Below are positions 4,804-5,030 of a DNA stretch of 5,030 bases, in pieces. The notes below the pieces were generated by a model. It made no database searches, was not told the DNA's origin, and saw only the letters and a list, made by a program, of their open reading frames with translations. The DNA is from Lachnospiraceae bacterium UBA7589 (GTDB lineage Bacteria; Bacillota; Clostridia; Lachnospirales; Lachnospiraceae). The DNA lies in NCBI GenBank assembly GCA_002476495.1, contig DLKL01000007.1, forward strand, positions 72,973 to 78,002, in the 5' to 3' direction. Made by a program: the position numbers and the translations under genes. Positions within the stretch are counted from its first letter, which is position 1. The number at the start of each line of letters is the position of its first letter.

Positions 4804-5030
4804 ATGTCAGCAAAGATTTTTTATCAGGAAGATTGTAATTTATCATTATTAGATGGTAAAACCATTGCAATTATCGGCTATGGCAGCCAGGGTCATGCAC
4901 ATGCTCTTAACCTTAAAGATTCAGGATGTAATGTTATCATCGGACTTTACAAGGGAAGTAAGTCATGGGCTAAGGCAGAGGCACAGGGCTTCAAGGTATA
5001 TACTGCAGCAGAGGCTGCAAAATTAGCAGA
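4804..5030 (+). CDS. ilvC: Ketol-acid reductoisomerase, N-terminal part (cut by window end)
   Basis: The first 75 codons plus two bases are present, out of about 330-340 in the usual class I enzyme. The Mg2+- and NAD(P)H-dependent cytoplasmic enzyme isomerises and reduces acetolactate and acetohydroxybutyrate to dihydroxyacids, the step after acetolactate synthase. The visible part is the Rossmann domain: DGKTIAIIGYGSQGHAHALN (17-36) contains the GxGxxG dinucleotide motif and the conserved QGHAHALNL run. GLYKGSKSW (47-55) is the beta2-alphaB loop that contacts the adenosine ribose and decides NADPH or NADH preference. Tyr49 stands where the best-studied NADPH enzymes have Arg, while the loop serines Ser52 and Ser54 are kept. 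The catalytic metal-binding knotted domain is beyond the window. The gene follows ilvN by 63 bases with a consensus RBS, making an ilvN-ilvC operon likely. The open frame runs off the edge without interruption. Confidence 0.96.
   Translation, partial: MSAKIFYQEDCNLSLLDGKTIAIIGYGSQGHAHALNLKDSGCNVIIGLYKGSKSWAKAEAQGFKVYTAAEAAKLA

Overview
The window looks like chromosomal DNA from a low-to-moderate G+C Firmicute (roughly 40% G+C by eye), most likely a Clostridia/Lachnospiraceae-type gut anaerobe. This is inferred from four things: AT-rich spacers, AGGAGG-type ribosome binding sites, an L,D-transpeptidase with PG_binding_4-like domains, and a short methionine synthase without an activation domain. 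All recognisable genes are on the + strand, and no gene in the window is visibly broken.

Layout: (1) 1-134 is the 3' end of an upstream gene whose last residues resemble the C-terminus of a YkuE/YaeI-like metallophosphoesterase. (2) 135-206 is a short spacer with a good sigma-A-type promoter. (3) 207-1742 encodes a membrane-anchored L,D-transpeptidase for peptidoglycan 3-3 cross-linking. (4) After only 17 bases, 1760-4183 encodes an 807-residue cobalamin-dependent methionine synthase (MetH) with homocysteine, pterin, B12-cap and B12-binding modules but no AdoMet-binding activation domain. (5) 4184-4248 is a spacer; a near-consensus promoter starts inside the last codons of metH. (6) 4249-4740 encodes the acetolactate synthase regulatory subunit (ilvN/ilvH). 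(7) 4741-4803 is a spacer with a small AT-rich hairpin and a strong RBS. (8) 4804-5030 is the first 75 codons of ilvC, cut by the window end.

The genes appear to form two transcription units: an ldt-metH pair, and an ilvN-ilvC(-...) branched-chain amino acid operon with its own promoter. No terminator is visible between them, so read-through from metH into ilvN is possible. IlvN controls the first common step of valine/isoleucine synthesis and IlvC does the next. The catalytic subunit IlvB and the dehydratase IlvD are not in the window and may lie downstream.

I see no mobile element, CRISPR array, RNA gene, riboswitch or T-box in the window, and nothing that amounts to a new defence or biosynthetic system. 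The observations worth checking are regulatory and architectural: the promoter embedded in metH, an 11-codon mini-ORF overlapping the ilvN start by ATGA, an inter-cistronic hairpin, frame-correct A-AAA-AAG slippery heptamers at interdomain linkers in both large genes, the pairing of a cell-wall enzyme with MetH, and an unusual cofactor-loop residue in IlvC.
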